This document shows positions 1-9,387 of a stretch of DNA of 64,000 nt, piece after piece. The position numbers were made by a program, and so were the translations under genes. Position 1 is the stretch's first letter. Every line of letters begins with the position of its first letter. Location of the stretch: assembly GCA_002731825.1 (NCBI GenBank), contig PCCS01000035.1, positions 60,506-124,505 on the forward strand. Reading direction: 5' to 3'. The notes beneath the pieces were generated by a model. The model did not search any database. It was not told the DNA's origin and saw only the letters and a list, made by a program, of their open reading frames with translations. The DNA is from Myxococcales bacterium (GTDB lineage Bacteria > Myxococcota_A > Bradymonadia > UBA7976 > UBA1532).

Positions 1-2156
1 GACAGGCGGTCGCGGATCTGGAGTCCATTATCGGCTGGGCCAGGCTGACCAATAAGCGCATTACCGTGCGACTTGTAAAAGGCGCTTATTGGGATTACGA
101 GACGGTTAAGGCCGCACAAGAAGGCTGGGCAAGTCCCGTTTGGTTAAACAAAGGGGACTCCGATGTATGCTTTGAAAAGTGCGCATCGCTCATGCTCAAA
201 AATCATCAATATATACGCAGCGCCATCGGAAGCCATAATGTCAGAAGTCTTGCCTATTCGATCGCGACCGCCGAGGCGCTCGGACTGGCCCCTAACGCCT
301 ATGAGATCCAGTGCCTTTATGGCATGGCCGAACCAATCAAGGCCGCATGCATCGAAAGAGGACACCGGGTGCGTGTCTATTCGCCCGTCGGTGAACTGAT
401 CCCAGGGATGGCGTACTTAGTCAGACGTCTCTTAGAAAATACCAGTAATGAAAGCTGGCTGCGCCAGGGATTCCAAGACAACCTGTCAGTCGACCAACTT
501 CTGGCAAAACCAAAGGCGACTGATCACGACCCCATGCTTCGGAAAATTCCAGACGGGTGTACAGATGTCGACGCGCCCGGCCCACTCTTAAATGAACCGC
601 TGAGAGATTTCACAAAAGCACGTGCTCGGAGCGAATTCCGAGATGCATTAAATGCGGTGCAAGGCAACCTAGGTGGCGTCATTGGGCCCGTGATTGCTGG
701 CGAGACCGTCGAGACATGTGAGACCCTAGATAGCGTTGACCCAGCCAATCCATCTGTATGCATAGCAACCGTTCATCTCGCTGGAATAGCAGAGGCGGAT
801 CACGCTCTCGAAACAGCAAAGGCGGCCTTCCCAGATTGGCAGAAGACACCCGCTCGAAAACGGGCAAACCTCTTATTTAAATTGGCGAATGCCATGCGTC
901 AGAAACGAGACCAGCTCTCAGCATTAATGGTCTTAGAGGTCGGGAAAACTTGGCGTGAGGCGGATGGAGATACGGCAGAGGCCATTGATTTCTGTGAATA
1001 CTATGGCCGTGAAATGCTGAGACTCAGCAAGCCTAGGCTGATGCAGAATATACCTGGTGAACTGAATCATCTCGCCTATCGTGGACGGGGTGTGACTGTC
1101 GTGATCGCACCATGGAACTTTCCGCTGGCCATCTATTGCGGGATGGTGAGCGCGGCACTGGTCACGGGTAATACGGTGATCGGAAAACCAGCTGAACAAT
1201 CCATGGCGATCGCAAGCGAATTTATGAAAATGGCCCTAGAGGTTGGCATCCCAGCTGATGTACTCCACTTCTTACCCGGTCGCGGTGAAGAGGTGGGTGA
1301 ATATCTGGTCAAGCATGCAGACGTCTCAAATGTGGTCTTCACAGGGAGCAGAGCGGTGGGTCTGTCTATTTGGGCAGCTGCAGGGCAAACCCATCCAGGG
1401 CAGACGGTACTCAAACGGGTAGTCTGCGAGATGGGCGGAAAGAACGCCATTATCGTCGATAGCGATGCAGACTTAGATGAAGCTGTCCTAGGGGTGATTC
1501 ACTCCGCGTTTAGCTTCGGGGGTCAGAAATGCAGCGCATGTAGCCGGGTGATCATACTGAGTGAGAACTACGATGCGTTCGTACCCAGGCTCATCGAGGC
1601 GACACGGAGTCTACACGTGGGCCAGCCGACCGATGCGGGCAGTGCCTTAGGTCCGCTTATCGACAGAGACTCTCAAGCGCGTTTGGACGCCGCCGTTCGA
1701 GACGCAAAGGAGCGTGAAATCCCCGTTCTTTTTCAACAAGATACCCAACCCAGAGACGGCTTCTTCTTTGGACCGACGATCATCGGACCGGTCGACCCAA
1801 GAGACCCACTCGCTCAAGACGAATTCTTCGGTCCGTTGATCGTGCTGATCAAGGTCGACAGCTTCGAAGACGCAGTCGATGTACTCAACGACACGGATTA
1901 CGCTCTGACCGGTGGCTTATTTAGTCGCTCTCCAAGTCGAATCGAGATGGCAAGGCAGGCGCTTCAGGTGGGCAACTTATACATCAACCGGAGCATCACT
2001 GGCGCTGTGGTCGGCCGTCAACCTTTCGGTGGTGGGCAAATGAGCGGCGGGGGTACAAAAGCTGGGGGACCTGACTACTTAATCAATTTCCTAGACCCCT
2101 ATACCATCACCGAGAACACGCTTCGTCGAGGCTTTGCCCCGGATGCTGATGAGTGA
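1..2156 (+). CDS. putA: Bifunctional proline dehydrogenase / 1-pyrroline-5-carboxylate dehydrogenase, 5' end outside window
   Basis: The reading frame is open from base 3, so the gene starts left of the window. The visible part begins inside the FAD-binding proline dehydrogenase barrel (VRLVKGAYWDYE, later EIQCLYGMAEPIKAA and RVYSPVGELIPGM). It continues into a complete aldehyde dehydrogenase domain that oxidises glutamate semialdehyde to glutamate with NAD. That domain shows the substrate and cofactor segment PWNFPLAIYCG, the base in VVCEMGGKNA, the catalytic Cys in GGQKCSACSR and the C-terminal motif PFGGGQMSGGG. The enzyme converts proline to glutamate in two steps. It ends shortly after the dehydrogenase domain with no long C-terminal extension. 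A GTG at 66 is internal to the conserved region and is not the true start. Confidence 0.95.
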   Translation, partial: QAVADLESIIGWARLTNKRITVRLVKGAYWDYETVKAAQEGWASPVWLNKGDSDVCFEKCASLMLKNHQYIRSAIGSHNVRSLAYSIATAEALGLAPNAYEIQCLYGMAEPIKAACIERGHRVRVYSPVGELIPGMAYLVRRLLENTSNESWLRQGFQDNLSVDQLLAKPKATDHDPMLRKIPDGCTDVDAPGPLLNEPLRDFTKARARSEFRDALNAVQGNLGGVIGPVIAGETVETCETLDSVDPANPSVCIATVHLAGIAEADHALETAKAAFPDWQKTPARKRANLLFKLANAMRQKRDQLSALMVLEVGKTWREADGDTAEAIDFCEYYGREMLRLSKPRLMQNIPGELNHLAYRGRGVTVVIAPWNFPLAIYCGMVSAALVTGNTVIGKPAEQSMAIASEFMKMALEVGIPADVLHFLPGRGEEVGEYLVKHADVSNVVFTGSRAVGLSIWAAAGQTHPGQTVLKRVVCEMGGKNAIIVDSDADLDEAVLGVIHSAFSFGGQKCSACSRVIILSENYDAFVPRLIEATRSLHVGQPTDAGSALGPLIDRDSQARLDAAVRDAKEREIPVLFQQDTQPRDGFFFGPTIIGPVDPRDPLAQDEFFGPLIVLIKVDSFEDAVDVLNDTDYALTGGLFSRSPSRIEMARQALQVGNLYINRSITGAVVGRQPFGGGQMSGGGTKAGGPDYLINFLDPYTITENTLRRGFAPDADE

Positions 2157-2316
2157 TGCTATACCGAGTGATGAGAGGTGCCTTTGAGTGGATTCGAGGC
2201 CATTTCCGCAGGTGTCCCGGCTCGGGCGCATCAAGCAACCTTTCGACACACCACGGCTAAGCAGGCCCGCACCGGTGAGCAAAAGTGTCTCCGCCTTGGA
2301 ATGCGAAAGCACCTAG

Positions 2317-2344
2317 TTGACACTCACCCTACGTCTACTGTAAG
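2317..2344 (+). promoter_or_regulatory. Candidate sigma70-type promoter for the cyclic-nucleotide-binding gene
   Basis: A perfect TTGACA hexamer at 2317-2322 is followed after 16 bases by TGTAAG (4 of 6 matches to TATAAT). It lies about 50 bases upstream of the ATG at 2393, in a 236-base gap after putA. The -10 match is imperfect, so this is only a candidate. Confidence 0.35.
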
Positions 2345-2392
2345 AATTTCGACAGAAACAATGCAACCACTGAGACGACAGCGGACGAGTTG

Positions 2393-3181
2393 ATGAAATT
2401 AAGTGCTGACCGACTTCGCATATTGCGCGAACGCGTACTACTTTTCGATGATTTCCAAGATGAGGAAATCTTAGACCTATTGCAGTTCGCCCAGAAAAAA
2501 GGATTCACAAGTGGGGATGTTCTCGTCCATGAGAATGAAAAAACAACCAGCATCTTCATCATAATCAGTGGTCAGGCTGAGGTGGTCCGTGATCATCATG
2601 ATGGGCCTGAAGTCCTCGCTCTTCTTGAGCCCGGTTCGACGGTTGGAGAAATGGCCATGGTCGATGGCGCTCCACGATCAGCGCGCGTGGTGGCCCGTGG
2701 CGATGGTGTCGTCTTGATCGTTGACGCAAGGCTCGTCAAAAATGTCGAGAATCATATTCTTCAAAAGTTCTACAAGAACCTGTCATCTATCTTGGTTCGT
2801 CGACTTCGTGCGGCCAATAAGAAAATGGAGGCTGTTGCCGCGCGTGGTTTAACGGATGCCAGTCTAGACAAACTCAAGCAGGCCGATCTGTCTGGGGTTG
2901 ACTTAAGCGGTCTACGCGCGAAGCGAATCAATCTCGCGGGGGCAGACTTGAGAACCGCTGATCTGAGAGACGCCGATCTGAGGGGGGCAGACCTGCGCGG
3001 AGCCCGACTCGATGGCGCTAATTTAGCCGGTGCAAGTGTCAGCCGCGCACGGCCCCTGGATGTCGACACAGCTGACAGTTCAGCTGAGACAGACTTCAAT
3101 GAGTCAACTGAGCATTATTGGGAACGTTTGATGAAAAGTCTGGCTCAAAGAGCCAAAACGACCGATGGCACCGATCCTTAA
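2393..3181 (+). CDS. Cyclic-nucleotide-binding domain protein with C-terminal pentapeptide repeats
   Basis: A 262-residue cytoplasmic protein. Residues of about 15-135 form a CRP-type cyclic-nucleotide-binding beta-roll. The phosphate-binding cassette is well kept (VGEMAMVDGAPRSARV), including the Glu and the Arg that contact cyclic nucleotide in this family. Residues of about 160-220 are tandem pentapeptide repeats of A(D/N)LxxADL type (ADLRTADLRDADLRGADLRG), which fold as a right-handed quadrilateral helix. There is no helix-turn-helix, so it is probably not a CRP-like transcription factor; a cAMP- or cGMP-responsive scaffold is an inference. An in-frame TTG at 2390 adjoins the ATG at 2393; ATG was chosen. 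A second, shorter cyclic-nucleotide-binding protein is encoded at 57.4 kb. Confidence 0.85.
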   Translation: MKLSADRLRILRERVLLFDDFQDEEILDLLQFAQKKGFTSGDVLVHENEKTTSIFIIISGQAEVVRDHHDGPEVLALLEPGSTVGEMAMVDGAPRSARVVARGDGVVLIVDARLVKNVENHILQKFYKNLSSILVRRLRAANKKMEAVAARGLTDASLDKLKQADLSGVDLSGLRAKRINLAGADLRTADLRDADLRGADLRGARLDGANLAGASVSRARPLDVDTADSSAETDFNESTEHYWERLMKSLAQRAKTTDGTDP

Positions 3182-3337
3182 TTCCCCATTGAGCCTGGCC
3201 TTTTAACTGGCCAACAAAATCCGCTATCATTCGCAGACTTGGACATAGACCAAACAGAGAATCCGTTGATGCTCGCTAATAGTCCTTGACGGGACCCATA
3301 TGCGAGTGGTTCATCAAGTCTAAAATCATTGAATTCT

Positions 3338-3344
3338 AAGGAGG
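3338..3344 (+). promoter_or_regulatory. Strong Shine-Dalgarno site fixing a GTG start
   Basis: AAGGAGG lies 9 bases upstream of the GTG at 3354. It is one of the best ribosome binding sites in the window and decides the start of the gamma-glutamyltransferase gene, which has no nearby ATG in frame. Confidence 0.7.
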
Positions 3345-3353
3345 CGGAGTACC

Positions 3354-4886
3354 GTGTACGGAGTCATTTCCGCTGGGTCGACCCCAACGGCCGAAACAGG
3401 CGCAAAGATCTTGGCCAATGGCGGGAATGCCATGGATGCCGCCGTGGGCGCTTGCTTCGCCGTAGCTGCTGGCGAACCCACTCTGACAAGTCTTGCCGGT
3501 GGTGGAATGATGATGGTTCATTCTGCTCGAACGGGTCAGACAATTGTCCATGATTTCTTCGGAAACGCCCCCAAACTGTCTCAGGCCGAAGCGGTCAATC
3601 TCGATTTCTATCCCATCAAACTGAACTATGGACCCACGACTCAAAAGTTCTATGTAGGCCGAGGAGCGGCGGGAATTCCAGGGGTGATTCCAGGGTTGTG
3701 TAGCGCGCTCGATAGATGGGGTACGCAATCTCTTGCCCAAGTCATTAAGCCTGCCTGTAAACTCCTGAGAGACGGCGCAATCATTGGGGCCGGACAAGCA
3801 GCTCTTGCTCAATTTCTAAAGCCCATCTTAACGGAGACAAAAGCAAGTCGGGCCATTTTTGCCCCCGAGGGGGACTATTTGGATCTTGGGACCCGCTTTA
3901 AGCTTCCCGTTTTGGCAGACACCTTAGAAGACATGGCCGGCCAAGGATGGACACACTTCTATGAGGGCTACTTACGAAATTTGATTCTCGACCAATTTGG
4001 GCCAGATAATGGAGGGTTGATCACGGCTCAGGATATGGACAGCTACGCCGTCATGGAACGCCAGCCCTTGGTGCTGAATGCGGGCGGCGGCCAACTCAAT
4101 ACGATTCCCCTACCGGCTGCCGGTGGACCGATGATCGGTTTGATGCGGCAATTATTCAAGCTAGATGCCTGTTCAAATGCGACGCGCGAACGGCGCCTCT
4201 GCGCGGCGATGGCCACAGCGGACTACGCACGACTCCATGGCCGTCTCCAAAACGATGCGGCCGATTTTGACTGGTGCAGCAACGATTATCTGGCACGCAT
4301 CAATGGGTCTGTACAAGGGCCTAGCCAGCCTGGAGGACCGTCATGCACGACGCACATCAGTGTTGTAGATTCATCCGGAAATGCCGTCGGCGTCACCTTT
4401 AGTCACGGGGAGAGTAACGGTCGTCCCATCGGAAACACAGGCATCATGATGAACAACTTTCTGGGAGAAGAAGACCTCTTGCCGAAAGGCCTTGGCACGG
4501 CGGCGCCGGGTCAACGACTCGCAACGATGATGTCACCAACCATCGTGTCCACCGACGACGGCTCCATGTTCGTTTTGGGGACAGGTGGCTCCAATCGAAT
4601 ACGAACGGCAATCCTCCAAGTGCTCGGACGGATTCTAGATGAGGACATGACTCCTGCGGAGGCGGTCAAAGCACCGAGACTCCATTATGAATCAGGTGTG
4701 TTAAACGTTGAATTATTTAACGAGTCTGAACGCGAAAAGTTCCATGGAATCGACACGAGTGCGTTTGTTCCATTCGACGCACCACATATGTTTTTTGGGG
4801 GTGTAAATTGTGCTGCCCGAATGGCAAATGGTCAACTTAATGGTGGGGCTGACTCAAGGCGGGGTGGCCACTGCATCGTCGTCTAA
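3354..4886 (+). CDS. ggt: Gamma-glutamyltransferase (glutathione hydrolase family)
   Basis: This 510-residue Ntn hydrolase has the N-terminal GGT signature (ILANGGNAMDAAVGACFAV) and the autocleavage and nucleophile site SCTTHISVVD with candidate nucleophile Thr332. That Thr becomes the new N-terminus of the small subunit in this family. Further family segments are MMSPTIV and GTGGSNRIRTA. Members transfer or hydrolyse the gamma-glutamyl group of glutathione and related compounds. Unlike periplasmic enterobacterial GGT, no signal peptide is visible, and the protein is somewhat shorter than the usual 550-600 residues, so a cytoplasmic location is likely. The GTG start is supported by AAGGAGG at 3338. 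It converges on glucokinase 37 bases downstream. Confidence 0.9.
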   Translation: MYGVISAGSTPTAETGAKILANGGNAMDAAVGACFAVAAGEPTLTSLAGGGMMMVHSARTGQTIVHDFFGNAPKLSQAEAVNLDFYPIKLNYGPTTQKFYVGRGAAGIPGVIPGLCSALDRWGTQSLAQVIKPACKLLRDGAIIGAGQAALAQFLKPILTETKASRAIFAPEGDYLDLGTRFKLPVLADTLEDMAGQGWTHFYEGYLRNLILDQFGPDNGGLITAQDMDSYAVMERQPLVLNAGGGQLNTIPLPAAGGPMIGLMRQLFKLDACSNATRERRLCAAMATADYARLHGRLQNDAADFDWCSNDYLARINGSVQGPSQPGGPSCTTHISVVDSSGNAVGVTFSHGESNGRPIGNTGIMMNNFLGEEDLLPKGLGTAAPGQRLATMMSPTIVSTDDGSMFVLGTGGSNRIRTAILQVLGRILDEDMTPAEAVKAPRLHYESGVLNVELFNESEREKFHGIDTSAFVPFDAPHMFFGGVNCAARMANGQLNGGADSRRGGHCIVV

Positions 4887-4887
4887 A

Positions 4888-4901
4888 CCGGACAAGTCCG
4901 G
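4888..4901. repeat. Perfect inverted repeat between convergent genes
   Basis: CCGGAC-AA-GTCCGG sits immediately after the ggt stop and before the glk stop on the opposite strand. It could act as a short bidirectional transcription end, but there is no T-run on either side, so it is not called a terminator. Confidence 0.35.
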
Positions 4902-4923
4902 GGATGCTAAACTTGACCGGTAC

Positions 4924-5871
4924 TCAATTCCACCGAGTGCGAGCAGCGATACCGGCGCCCATCAAACCCAAATAAGGTTCTGTTACGATCCGAATGGGTA
5001 CACCCTGCATGTAATTCCGATAGCGACCTTTTCGATGAAAAGCATCACGGAAACGCGCTTTGACAATAGGTAAGATCTTCGGCGGGATTCCGCCGGATAT
5101 ATAGACTGAGCCTGCGGCGCATTTGAGAGCCAGACTCGCCGCTTCATCGGCCAATACATCAACGAACATATCGATTGTTTCGATGGCGATTGGACATGCT
5201 TTTTCAAGGGCTAATTTGCTGATTGCGGCCGCCGGATTATCACTGTCACTGACCAGCGGGTGGGAGGCCACATCGCCCCTGAGAACATCATAGACATTGA
5301 CGATGCCAGGGCCACTGACGATGCGTTCGACGCTGACATGGTCCGGCCAACGCTCCAGCAACTTAATTAAAACTTGAATCTGACGCTCATCTTTAGGCCC
5401 AAACCGAACATGGCTTCCCTCACCCGCAACGGGAAACCAATCTTCACCGGTCCAGATACACATGGCCTCGCCTAAACCTGTCCCAGCACCAATCACAGCG
5501 ATATTGCGTCGTTCTGGTTGCGGTATTTCATCCAGAGGGATCCAAGATTTAGGGCTCAGATGAGGGACCGCATAAGCCTGAGCGTGGAAGTCGTTGAGTA
5601 AGAGGACCGACTTATCCAGTCTATGGGATAAATTCGTCCCACTCAGTGTCCAATCAAAATTTATCATTCGAACCGTCTGGTCCTGAACGGGTCCAGCGAT
5701 GCCGATACTGACACCCGCAACATCGGGATTGCGATTGACCAGATCCACGACCAGGTCATCGATTTGTTCAACATCCGTATTGAGGTACAGCTCCAGGCGG
5801 CTGATTGACGATCCGTCATAAACAGCGAAACGAGAATTAGTCCCACCGATGTCCCCGACTAAGATGCGCAC
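4924..5871 (-). CDS. glk: Glucokinase, proteobacterial Glk family
   Basis: ATP-dependent phosphorylation of glucose to glucose 6-phosphate in the cytoplasm. The protein opens with the phosphate-1 motif LVGDIGGTNSRFAVYD. It carries the catalytic-base segment LLLNDFHAQAYAV and the nucleotide and sugar segments VIGAGTGLGEA and FPVAGEGSHVRFGP, all typical of the Glk family. The frame is open further upstream to 5955, but those 28 extra residues are unlike the family. The GTG at 5871 has GGAGG four bases upstream and gives 315 residues, the normal family length, so that start was chosen. Confidence 0.9.
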   Translation of the reverse strand: MRILVGDIGGTNSRFAVYDGSSISRLELYLNTDVEQIDDLVVDLVNRNPDVAGVSIGIAGPVQDQTVRMINFDWTLSGTNLSHRLDKSVLLLNDFHAQAYAVPHLSPKSWIPLDEIPQPERRNIAVIGAGTGLGEAMCIWTGEDWFPVAGEGSHVRFGPKDERQIQVLIKLLERWPDHVSVERIVSGPGIVNVYDVLRGDVASHPLVSDSDNPAAAISKLALEKACPIAIETIDMFVDVLADEAASLALKCAAGSVYISGGIPPKILPIVKARFRDAFHRKGRYRNYMQGVPIRIVTEPYLGLMGAGIAARTRWN

Positions 5872-6002
5872 GTGGCCTCCACAGAAAAACGTCAAACCCA
5901 GCCGCTTCAAACGACTGCGCGAGGCCCACATAAGGCAATCGGAGGCTGTGTACAAGTCCGTTCATGCATCTGAGGTCAGTTTGTCACCTAATTTTATCAA
6001 AA

Positions 6003-6800
6003 TCACCGTTTAACAAACTTCAAAATGGCCCGCCAATAGCTCTCCGCGTGTAGAGATAGGTCATTATGTCCAGCGTCAAATAGCTGTAGAACGACATCTT
6101 TCGCTGCATCAGCAAGTCGTTGACTATGGCCAACCGGCACCACGGTATCGGAGCGACCATGGAGAATCAAAACTGGGCAGTCTAGCTTTTTAAGAACGCT
6201 CTCCGAGTCAAAGGGGTCGAGTACGAGAAAGCCTGGAATCAGCATGTCTGCTGCGATGGCTTTTACGCTTGAGAAGGTACTCTCTAAGATGAGTCCTTTG
6301 GGTGTATGAAGCAAAGCCAAGCCTGCGGCCACCCCACCACCGAGCGACCGCCCATGATAAAAGAACTGGTCGGATCCAAAACCGTAGACCTGAATCAATC
6401 CGTCTCTCAACTCAACTGCATCTTTGACCAGTCTCGACTGACTGGGTGAGCCCGTACTTCTGCCATATCCTCGGTATTCCATCAGCGCTACGCTGACCCC
6501 TGCGGTCAGATAGGTACGTACATGGCTGGGCAAGTCGTCGATGAGTTCGGCATTGCCATGGAAAAATAGGACGATCGACTGCTCTGACTCTGTTGGATGG
6601 TTTTTCGATCGAAGCAGCCATGCTTCGACTTTATGATCCGGTTGCCCCAACCAAATTTGCTCTATCCCGGCTGGAGACCGATGGTCCGGGCCAAAATGAG
6701 GCACCAGATGGGTCGGAAATAAAATCCGGCGTTGGAACATCAGAATCAACAAAATGATCAGAGCTAGACTCAGTGAAATTGTCCAAAATAACTTCGACAC
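6003..6800 (-). CDS. Membrane-anchored alpha/beta hydrolase (BEM46-like)
   Basis: A 265-residue protein. An N-terminal hydrophobic segment (residues about 5-24) is followed by an alpha/beta-hydrolase domain. Visible features are the oxyanion region FFHGNAE, the strand-turn EYRGYGRS, the nucleophile elbow GRSLGGG with a Ser nucleophile, an acid in LHGRSDTVVP and the catalytic His in DAGHNDLS. This matches the BEM46/YqkD-type serine hydrolases, mostly of unknown substrate. The GTG start at 6800 follows a G-rich stretch. It stands alone between glk (same strand) and leuS (divergent). Confidence 0.85.
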   Translation of the reverse strand: MSKLFWTISLSLALIILLILMFQRRILFPTHLVPHFGPDHRSPAGIEQIWLGQPDHKVEAWLLRSKNHPTESEQSIVLFFHGNAELIDDLPSHVRTYLTAGVSVALMEYRGYGRSTGSPSQSRLVKDAVELRDGLIQVYGFGSDQFFYHGRSLGGGVAAGLALLHTPKGLILESTFSSVKAIAADMLIPGFLVLDPFDSESVLKKLDCPVLILHGRSDTVVPVGHSQRLADAAKDVVLQLFDAGHNDLSLHAESYWRAILKFVKR

Positions 6801-6936
6801 ACGGCCCCCGAAACAACGAATTTAGCTTGGTTTTTTGACCATGCTCTTGTCTAGCACAATCGATGCCGTTGCACCCGGCTTTCACGAACGGTATGCTCCG
6901 CACCTTCTCGACAAGAACCAAAGGACACTGAGCGAC

Positions 6937-9351
6937 ATGGCTAAGTACGACCCTTCGACTATCGAACCCAAGTGGCAAGCGTATTGGGACGAAAATAAGA
7001 CCTTTCGTGTCGATGACGATACGTCAAAACCCAAATACTATTGCCTGGACATGTTTCCTTATCCATCCGGATCAGGTCTACATGTTGGTCACCCTGAGGG
7101 CTATACGGCCACCGACATCATCTGTCGATACAAGCGCAAGTGTGGATACAACGTCCTGCACCCTATGGGCTGGGATGCCTTCGGATTACCCGCCGAGCAA
7201 TATGCCCTGAAGACTGGGACACATCCTGCGACGACGACAGCGAAAAACATCGATACGTTTAGACGTCAGCTGAAAATGCTTGGATTCAGCTATGACTGGG
7301 ATCGCGAGGTCAATACAACGGACCCAGACTATTACAAATGGACCCAGTGGATCTTTTGCGAATTGTACAAGAAAGGGCTGGCTTACATCGCCGAAGTCCC
7401 CGTCAACTGGTGCCCTGAACTCGGGACTGTCCTCGCCAATGAAGAAGTGATCGATGGAAAAAGTGAGCGAGGTGGACACCCCGTTATCCGCCGTCCAATG
7501 CGGCAGTGGATGCTGAAGATTACAGAATACGCTGAACGATTACTCGATGATCTCAACTTGGTGGACTGGCCGACCGGCACCCGCGTTATGCAAGAGGAAT
7601 GGATCGGCCAGAGTTTCGGCGCCGAAGTCGACTTCAAGGTCAATGGTCACGATGCACAGGTCACAGTCTTTACAACCCGTCCAGACACACTGTTTGGTGC
7701 CACCTATATGGTGTTGGCGCCAGAGCACCACCTCGTCGGACAAATTACGTCTGACGCTGTCTCAGCAGAGGTGGGTGCATATGTTGAACAAGCCGCTCGT
7801 CGGTCTGAGCGTGACCGAGTCCAAGATGTCGCCAGTAAAACGGGGGTGTTCACAGGTGCATATGCAACAAACCCGGTCAATGGAAAGAGCATCCCAATCT
7901 GGATCAGCGACTATGTATTGGCCTCATACGGGACCGGAGCAATCATGGCTGTTCCTGGTCACGACCAAAGAGACTGGGACTTTGCTAAGACCTTCGATTT
8001 GCCGATCATTGAAGTCATTTCTGGGGGCAACATCGATGAATCTGCCTATTCCGGTCAAGGCGAGCTGGTCAACAGTGGACTCTTAGACGGTCTGTCTGTC
8101 GCAGACGCTAAAAAGACCATCATCGACTGGCTGGAATCAAATCAATCAGGTCAAGGCACGGTCAATTACAAACTGCGCGACTGGCTATTTTCAAGACAGC
8201 GTTACTGGGGAGAACCATTTCCGATCATACATACTGAAGACGGTGAAATTCGTCTCGCTGAACAATCTGAACTGCCCATTAGATTGCCCGAGACAGAGAA
8301 TTACAAGCCATCAGGGTCTGGTGAAAGCCCGCTATCCAATGTGTCTGATTGGGTCAATGTCACCTTAGATGATGGCCGCCTGGGACGTCGTGAAACCAAC
8401 ACAATGCCGCAATGGGCTGGCTCATGTTGGTACTATCTTCGTTATATCGACCCCCATAATGATGAGCAGGCATGGGACCCAGAAAAAGAAAAATACTGGA
8501 TGCCCGTCGACCTTTATGTCGGTGGCGCAGAGCACGCTGTGCTCCATTTGCTCTACGCTCGTTTCTGGCACAAAGTCCTCTATGATCTGGGCCATGTCAG
8601 TACGCCGGAGCCGTTCATGAAACTCATCCACCAGGGCATTATTCTCGGAGAAGACAATCAAAAAATGTCGAAGTCACGAGGCAATGTCATCAACCCTGAT
8701 GACGTCGTCAACGAATACGGCGCTGATGCCATGCGACTTTTCGAGATGTTTATGGGGCCGTTGGAAGCAACCAAGCCCTGGAAAACGACGGGGGTAGACG
8801 GTGTCAGACGACTCCTTGATCGAATCTGGCGGCTGGCGGTCGATCCAGAGACCGATGCGCTGCGCGTTGAAGACAGTGCGGCGCCCGATGACATTCAAAA
8901 AGCGCTGCACCGCACCATCAAGAAGGTGACTGAAGACATCGAAGGCATGCGTTTTAATACCGCCATCGCAGCGATGATGGAGCTCACAAACTTACTGACA
9001 AAGTCGAATCATCATGGCCGTGACGCATTGGAGATCTTAGTCCAATTAATGGCACCATTTGCCCCTCACTTTAGTGAAGAACTATGGGCGCGACTGGGTC
9101 ATCAAGAGAGTATCGCCTACGTAAAATGGCCCCAATATGACGCCGCGCTCATTATCGATCAAATGCAAACATATGCCGTGGCGATCAACGGAAAGATGCG
9201 CGCACAGATCGAATTGCCACGAGATGTCGCCAAAGATGATGCATTGGCTCAGGCGCGCGGCCTGGAGAACATCCAACGCCACATGGACGGCAAGACCATC
9301 CGAAAGGAAATTTTCGTCCCAGGCCGCATGATTAACTTGGTCGTCAGCTGA
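6937..9351 (+). CDS. leuS: Leucyl-tRNA synthetase
   Basis: Class I aminoacyl-tRNA synthetase that charges tRNA-Leu. The 804-residue product starts with [19 protein letters not shown], the usual N-terminus of bacterial LeuRS, so the ATG at 6937 is preferred over a longer frame opening at 6835. The HIGH-type motif is HVGH at residues 49-52 and the second signature is KMSKS at 576-580. Between them lies the CP1 editing domain with the hydrolytic segment [19 protein letters not shown]. The C-terminal anticodon-binding region is complete. No T-box or leader element was seen upstream. Confidence 0.97.
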   Translation: MAKYDPSTIEPKWQAYWDENKTFRVDDDTSKPKYYCLDMFPYPSGSGLHVGHPEGYTATDIICRYKRKCGYNVLHPMGWDAFGLPAEQYALKTGTHPATTTAKNIDTFRRQLKMLGFSYDWDREVNTTDPDYYKWTQWIFCELYKKGLAYIAEVPVNWCPELGTVLANEEVIDGKSERGGHPVIRRPMRQWMLKITEYAERLLDDLNLVDWPTGTRVMQEEWIGQSFGAEVDFKVNGHDAQVTVFTTRPDTLFGATYMVLAPEHHLVGQITSDAVSAEVGAYVEQAARRSERDRVQDVASKTGVFTGAYATNPVNGKSIPIWISDYVLASYGTGAIMAVPGHDQRDWDFAKTFDLPIIEVISGGNIDESAYSGQGELVNSGLLDGLSVADAKKTIIDWLESNQSGQGTVNYKLRDWLFSRQRYWGEPFPIIHTEDGEIRLAEQSELPIRLPETENYKPSGSGESPLSNVSDWVNVTLDDGRLGRRETNTMPQWAGSCWYYLRYIDPHNDEQAWDPEKEKYWMPVDLYVGGAEHAVLHLLYARFWHKVLYDLGHVSTPEPFMKLIHQGIILGEDNQKMSKSRGNVINPDDVVNEYGADAMRLFEMFMGPLEATKPWKTTGVDGVRRLLDRIWRLAVDPETDALRVEDSAAPDDIQKALHRTIKKVTEDIEGMRFNTAIAAMMELTNLLTKSNHHGRDALEILVQLMAPFAPHFSEELWARLGHQESIAYVKWPQYDAALIIDQMQTYAVAINGKMRAQIELPRDVAKDDALAQARGLENIQRHMDGKTIRKEIFVPGRMINLVVS

Positions 9352-9387
9352 TATCAGTGCAGTCTCCGCCGAACGTGTACAGCTCGG

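Noticed and set aside
2178..2393. 71-codon forward frame between putA and the cyclic-nucleotide-binding gene
   Set aside because: It runs through the candidate promoter, has unstructured composition and matches no family.
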